DNA from: Kitasatospora sp. MAA4
GTDB taxonomy: Bacteria > Actinomycetota > Actinomycetes > Streptomycetales > Streptomycetaceae
NCBI RefSeq assembly: GCF_029893355.1
Contig: NZ_JARZAI010000010.1
Location: 1 to 64,000 of the forward strand
Length of the DNA stretch: 64,000 nt
Direction: 5' to 3'
Program-made: the position numbers and the translations under genes
Part shown: positions 61,826-64,000 of the stretch, piece by piece
How positions within the stretch are numbered: the first letter of the stretch is position 1
How the letters are laid out: each line of letters starts with the position of its first letter
Notes under the pieces: model-generated
Database searches by the model: none
Told to the model about the DNA's origin: nothing
The model's input: the letters and a program-made list of their open reading frames with translations, nothing else

Positions 61826-63601
61826 ATGACACACCCCACCACCACTGCCACGGGCTTCCTCGCCGAGCTGCACCTCGGCCGGCTGCGCTGGGACCTGCTC
61901 ACCCCCTTCCCCGAGCAGACCGAGGCGGACCGCGCCCAGGGCGACGCCGCCGTCGCCGAACTGATGCGCTTCCTCAAGGAGACCCTGGACCCCACCGAGG
62001 TCGACCGCACCGCACAGCTCCCGGACGGCTTCCACGACGCCTGCGTCGCGCGCGGCTACTTCCGCCTGCAGGACGACACCGCGGTGGGCGGCCTCGGCCT
62101 CTCCGCACTCAACGCCTTCCGGATGATCCAGGCCGCCGCCAGCTGGTCGGTGACCGCCTGCTACGCGATGTCCGTCCACCTCGGCCTGGGAGCGGGCGCC
62201 TACCTGCCGATGCTGGCGGACGGCGAGCTGAAGGACGAGCTCACCCGCCTGCTGGAGGCGGGCGCGATCTCCGGCGACGCGGACACCGAACCCGCCGGCG
62301 CGATCAACCGCTCACGCGCCACCACGGCGGTGCCGACCGAGGACGGCACCGGGTTCCTGATCAGTGGCGAGAAGGTGTTCATCCAGAACGGGCCGATCGC
62401 CGGGCTGCTGCGGGTCTCGGCCACCGTCCACGAGAACGGGCGGGAGCTCATCCGGCTCTTCTTCGTCGACACCGCCGACCCCGGCTTCCACGTGAAGTCC
62501 TGGCACGAGTACCTGGGGCTCAAGGGGCTGCCCAACGCGGCGCTCACCTTCGACCAGGTCTTCGTCCCGCACAGCCGGGTGTTCAGCCTCAAGGGCCTGA
62601 AGTCCGAGGGCGAGTGGCGCCAGGCGCCCGAGCTGCACACCGTCAGCGTCCGCGGCCGGATGTACCCGATCTCGGCCCCGGCGCTGGCCATCGGCCGGCT
62701 CTGCCTGCACTGGTCCAGGGAGTTCATCCAGCGGCGCCGGGTCGAGGGCCGCGGCCTGGAGCAGTACGACGAGATCCAGCGGATCGTCGCGGCCACCCTG
62801 GCCGAGGTCTTCGCGATGGAGAGCGTGGTCGAGTGGTGCCTGCTGGCCGAGCAGCAGCACCCGGGCATCGACCTGGACGCGGAGCAGACCGTCGCCAAGA
62901 ACATCAACTCCATGACGAGTTGGCGCATCGTCGACCGGACGCTCTCGCTGCTCGCCGCCGAGGGCTTCGAGACGGCGCGCAGCAAGGCCCGGCGCGGCGC
63001 GCAACCGCTGCCGGTGGAGCGGTTCTTCCGCGACGCGCGCGCTCTGCGGGTGGCAGGCGGCGTGGACTTCATGGTCGACCACTGGGCGGCCCGGCGCCTG
63101 CTCTCCCGGCACTATCCCGAGCCGCAGGCGATCGCCGAGGCTCCCACCGACCTTGCCGGCCAGGACCGTTCACTCTCCGAGCGCAACCGGCGGCACCTGC
63201 GCTTCGTCGCCGAGCAGTCCGTGGAGTTCGCCGTGCTCTGCCGCTCCCTGACGGACCATCATGGCGATCCGGAGGAACTGTTCGCCAGGGAGCGGACGTT
63301 GATCCTGCTCAACCAGATCTCTGCGGAGATGTTCAGCATGTCCGTGGTGCTGGCCAGGGCCGCCCGACTGCACCCCGAGGGCAGCGGCCCGGCCCAGGAT
63401 CTCGCCGACGTGTTCTGCGCCGAGGCCCGCCACCGGATCGCCGACGCCCGGCGCCGCCTGGACGACGAGCAGCAGCCCGAGCACGCCGGGCTCTGCGCCC
63501 AGTGGCTGCACGGCGACGGCCTGGAGTTCCTGCTGCGCGACACCGTCACCGACACCCCGCCCGTGACCTGCGACGACCTCCGACCCGGAATGAGCCGATG
63601 A
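61826..63601 (+). CDS. large acyl-CoA dehydrogenase-like flavoprotein
   Basis: A 591-residue ACAD-family protein, far longer than the usual ~380. The FAD/acyl core spans about 80-400: SWSVTACYAMSVHLGLGAGA, AISGDADTEPAGAINRSRAT, GFLISGEKVFIQNGPIAGLL, LGLKGLPNAALTFDQVFVPH and LAAEGFETARSKARRGAQPL. An extra helical domain of ~180 residues follows. It may desaturate or oxidise an acyl or aminoacyl group held on a carrier protein. ATG 61826 has GAAGG five bases upstream; a GTG at 61814 overlapping the TEII stop is an alternative. Confidence 0.8.
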   Translation: MTHPTTTATGFLAELHLGRLRWDLLTPFPEQTEADRAQGDAAVAELMRFLKETLDPTEVDRTAQLPDGFHDACVARGYFRLQDDTAVGGLGLSALNAFRMIQAAASWSVTACYAMSVHLGLGAGAYLPMLADGELKDELTRLLEAGAISGDADTEPAGAINRSRATTAVPTEDGTGFLISGEKVFIQNGPIAGLLRVSATVHENGRELIRLFFVDTADPGFHVKSWHEYLGLKGLPNAALTFDQVFVPHSRVFSLKGLKSEGEWRQAPELHTVSVRGRMYPISAPALAIGRLCLHWSREFIQRRRVEGRGLEQYDEIQRIVAATLAEVFAMESVVEWCLLAEQQHPGIDLDAEQTVAKNINSMTSWRIVDRTLSLLAAEGFETARSKARRGAQPLPVERFFRDARALRVAGGVDFMVDHWAARRLLSRHYPEPQAIAEAPTDLAGQDRSLSERNRRHLRFVAEQSVEFAVLCRSLTDHHGDPEELFARERTLILLNQISAEMFSMSVVLARAARLHPEGSGPAQDLADVFCAEARHRIADARRRLDDEQQPEHAGLCAQWLHGDGLEFLLRDTVTDTPPVTCDDLRPGMSR

Positions 63602-64000
63602 TGTTCAACCTCTCCCGCTCGCAGGAGATCGTCTGGCTGCACGGGGAGCTCTTCCCCGACAGCCGCGCCTACAACTTCACCGCGGCCCTCGACCTGCGGG
63701 GACCGCTGGACGAGCCGGCCCTGCGCCGGAGCCTGCGCACGGTCCTGGACCGCCACGAGGCCTTCCGGCTGGAACTCCTCCCGCAGGACTTCCCACCCAG
63801 GCAGCGGGTCAGCCAGGACTGCGAACTGCGCTACCGCCGCCACGACCTGAGCGGCGCGGCGGACCAGGCGGCGGCCTTCGAGCGGCTCTGGCGCGAGCAG
63901 CACGACGATCCCTTCGACACCGCCGACGCCCCTATGGTGCGCTGGGGCCTGGTGCGCCTGGGCGAGGACCACCACCGCCTGCTGCAGACCGAACACCACC
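63598..64000 (+). CDS. NRPS condensation domain, N-terminal part (runs off the window)
   Basis: The first 134 residues of an NRPS protein: MMFNLSRSQEIVWLHGELFP, NFTAALDLRGPLDEPALRRS, LDRHEAFRLELLP. The window ends at LLQTEHH, the start of the catalytic HHxxxDG motif. The ATG overlaps the dehydrogenase stop (ATGA), so it is the next operon gene and supplies the first condensation domain seen in the cluster. Total length unknown. Confidence 0.9.
   Translation, partial: MMFNLSRSQEIVWLHGELFPDSRAYNFTAALDLRGPLDEPALRRSLRTVLDRHEAFRLELLPQDFPPRQRVSQDCELRYRRHDLSGAADQAAAFERLWREQHDDPFDTADAPMVRWGLVRLGEDHHRLLQTEHH

Overview
The window is high-GC DNA (G/C at most third codon positions) from a streptomycete-like actinomycete, probably Streptomyces, Kitasatospora or a relative. 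This rests on the base composition, dense Tat/Sec-secreted enzymes, SARP-like NB-ARC/TPR and WYL regulators, GTG/TTG starts, SD-led short operons and an NRPS/PKS cluster. No rRNA, tRNA, phage, insertion sequence or CRISPR array was seen.

Layout. 0-9.4 kb: mixed accessory genes (MFS exporter with divergent ArsR regulator, secreted GH18 enzyme, small secreted protein, NB-ARC/TPR regulator, DUF3068-like protein), interleaved with gene fragments. 9.5-21.9 kb: a self-contained galactoside locus with a secreted GH27 alpha-galactosidase, a three-part sugar ABC importer, a dehydrogenase, an FCD-GntR regulator and a De Ley-Doudoroff-type set (lactonase, dehydratase, KDGal kinase, KDPGal aldolase) plus a mutarotase-like protein. 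22.2-37.8 kb: a probable extracytoplasmic redox island with two paralogous secreted proteins of unknown function, two Tat-type Rieske lipoproteins, a ferredoxin-ferredoxin reductase fusion, a ferric-reductase-like membrane cytochrome, its own signal peptidase, a CAP protein, a ricin-lectin membrane protein and two OmpR-type response regulators with kinases. Four promoters there share an 11-bp-spaced direct repeat. 38.1-43.1 kb: a zinc alcohol dehydrogenase, then a compact operon resembling a RiPP locus: a short Cys/Thr-rich peptide, two HPr-kinase-like ATPases, an ABC ATPase and a luciferase-like oxidoreductase, with no known RiPP cyclase. 43.1-54.5 kb: regulator/target pairs (TetR, HxlR, WYL, SDR, DHA2 exporter, NmrA), many cut by deletions. 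54.7-64 kb: the start of a hybrid NRPS-PKS operon (A-PCP, KS-AT-ACP, MbtH, exporter, type II thioesterase, large acyl-CoA dehydrogenase, condensation domain) that runs off the right edge.

Two general observations. First, many genes are scars: divergent pairs have lost both 5' ends (TetR/methyltransferase near 3.75 kb, epimerase/MarR near 54.35 kb), and others have lost middles or N-termini. Second, three single-base frame breaks (near 3.62, 8.58 and 39.42 kb) all look like one missing C in a short C run, so sequencing error must be excluded before calling them mutations. All functional names come from reading motifs by eye; no database search was possible.
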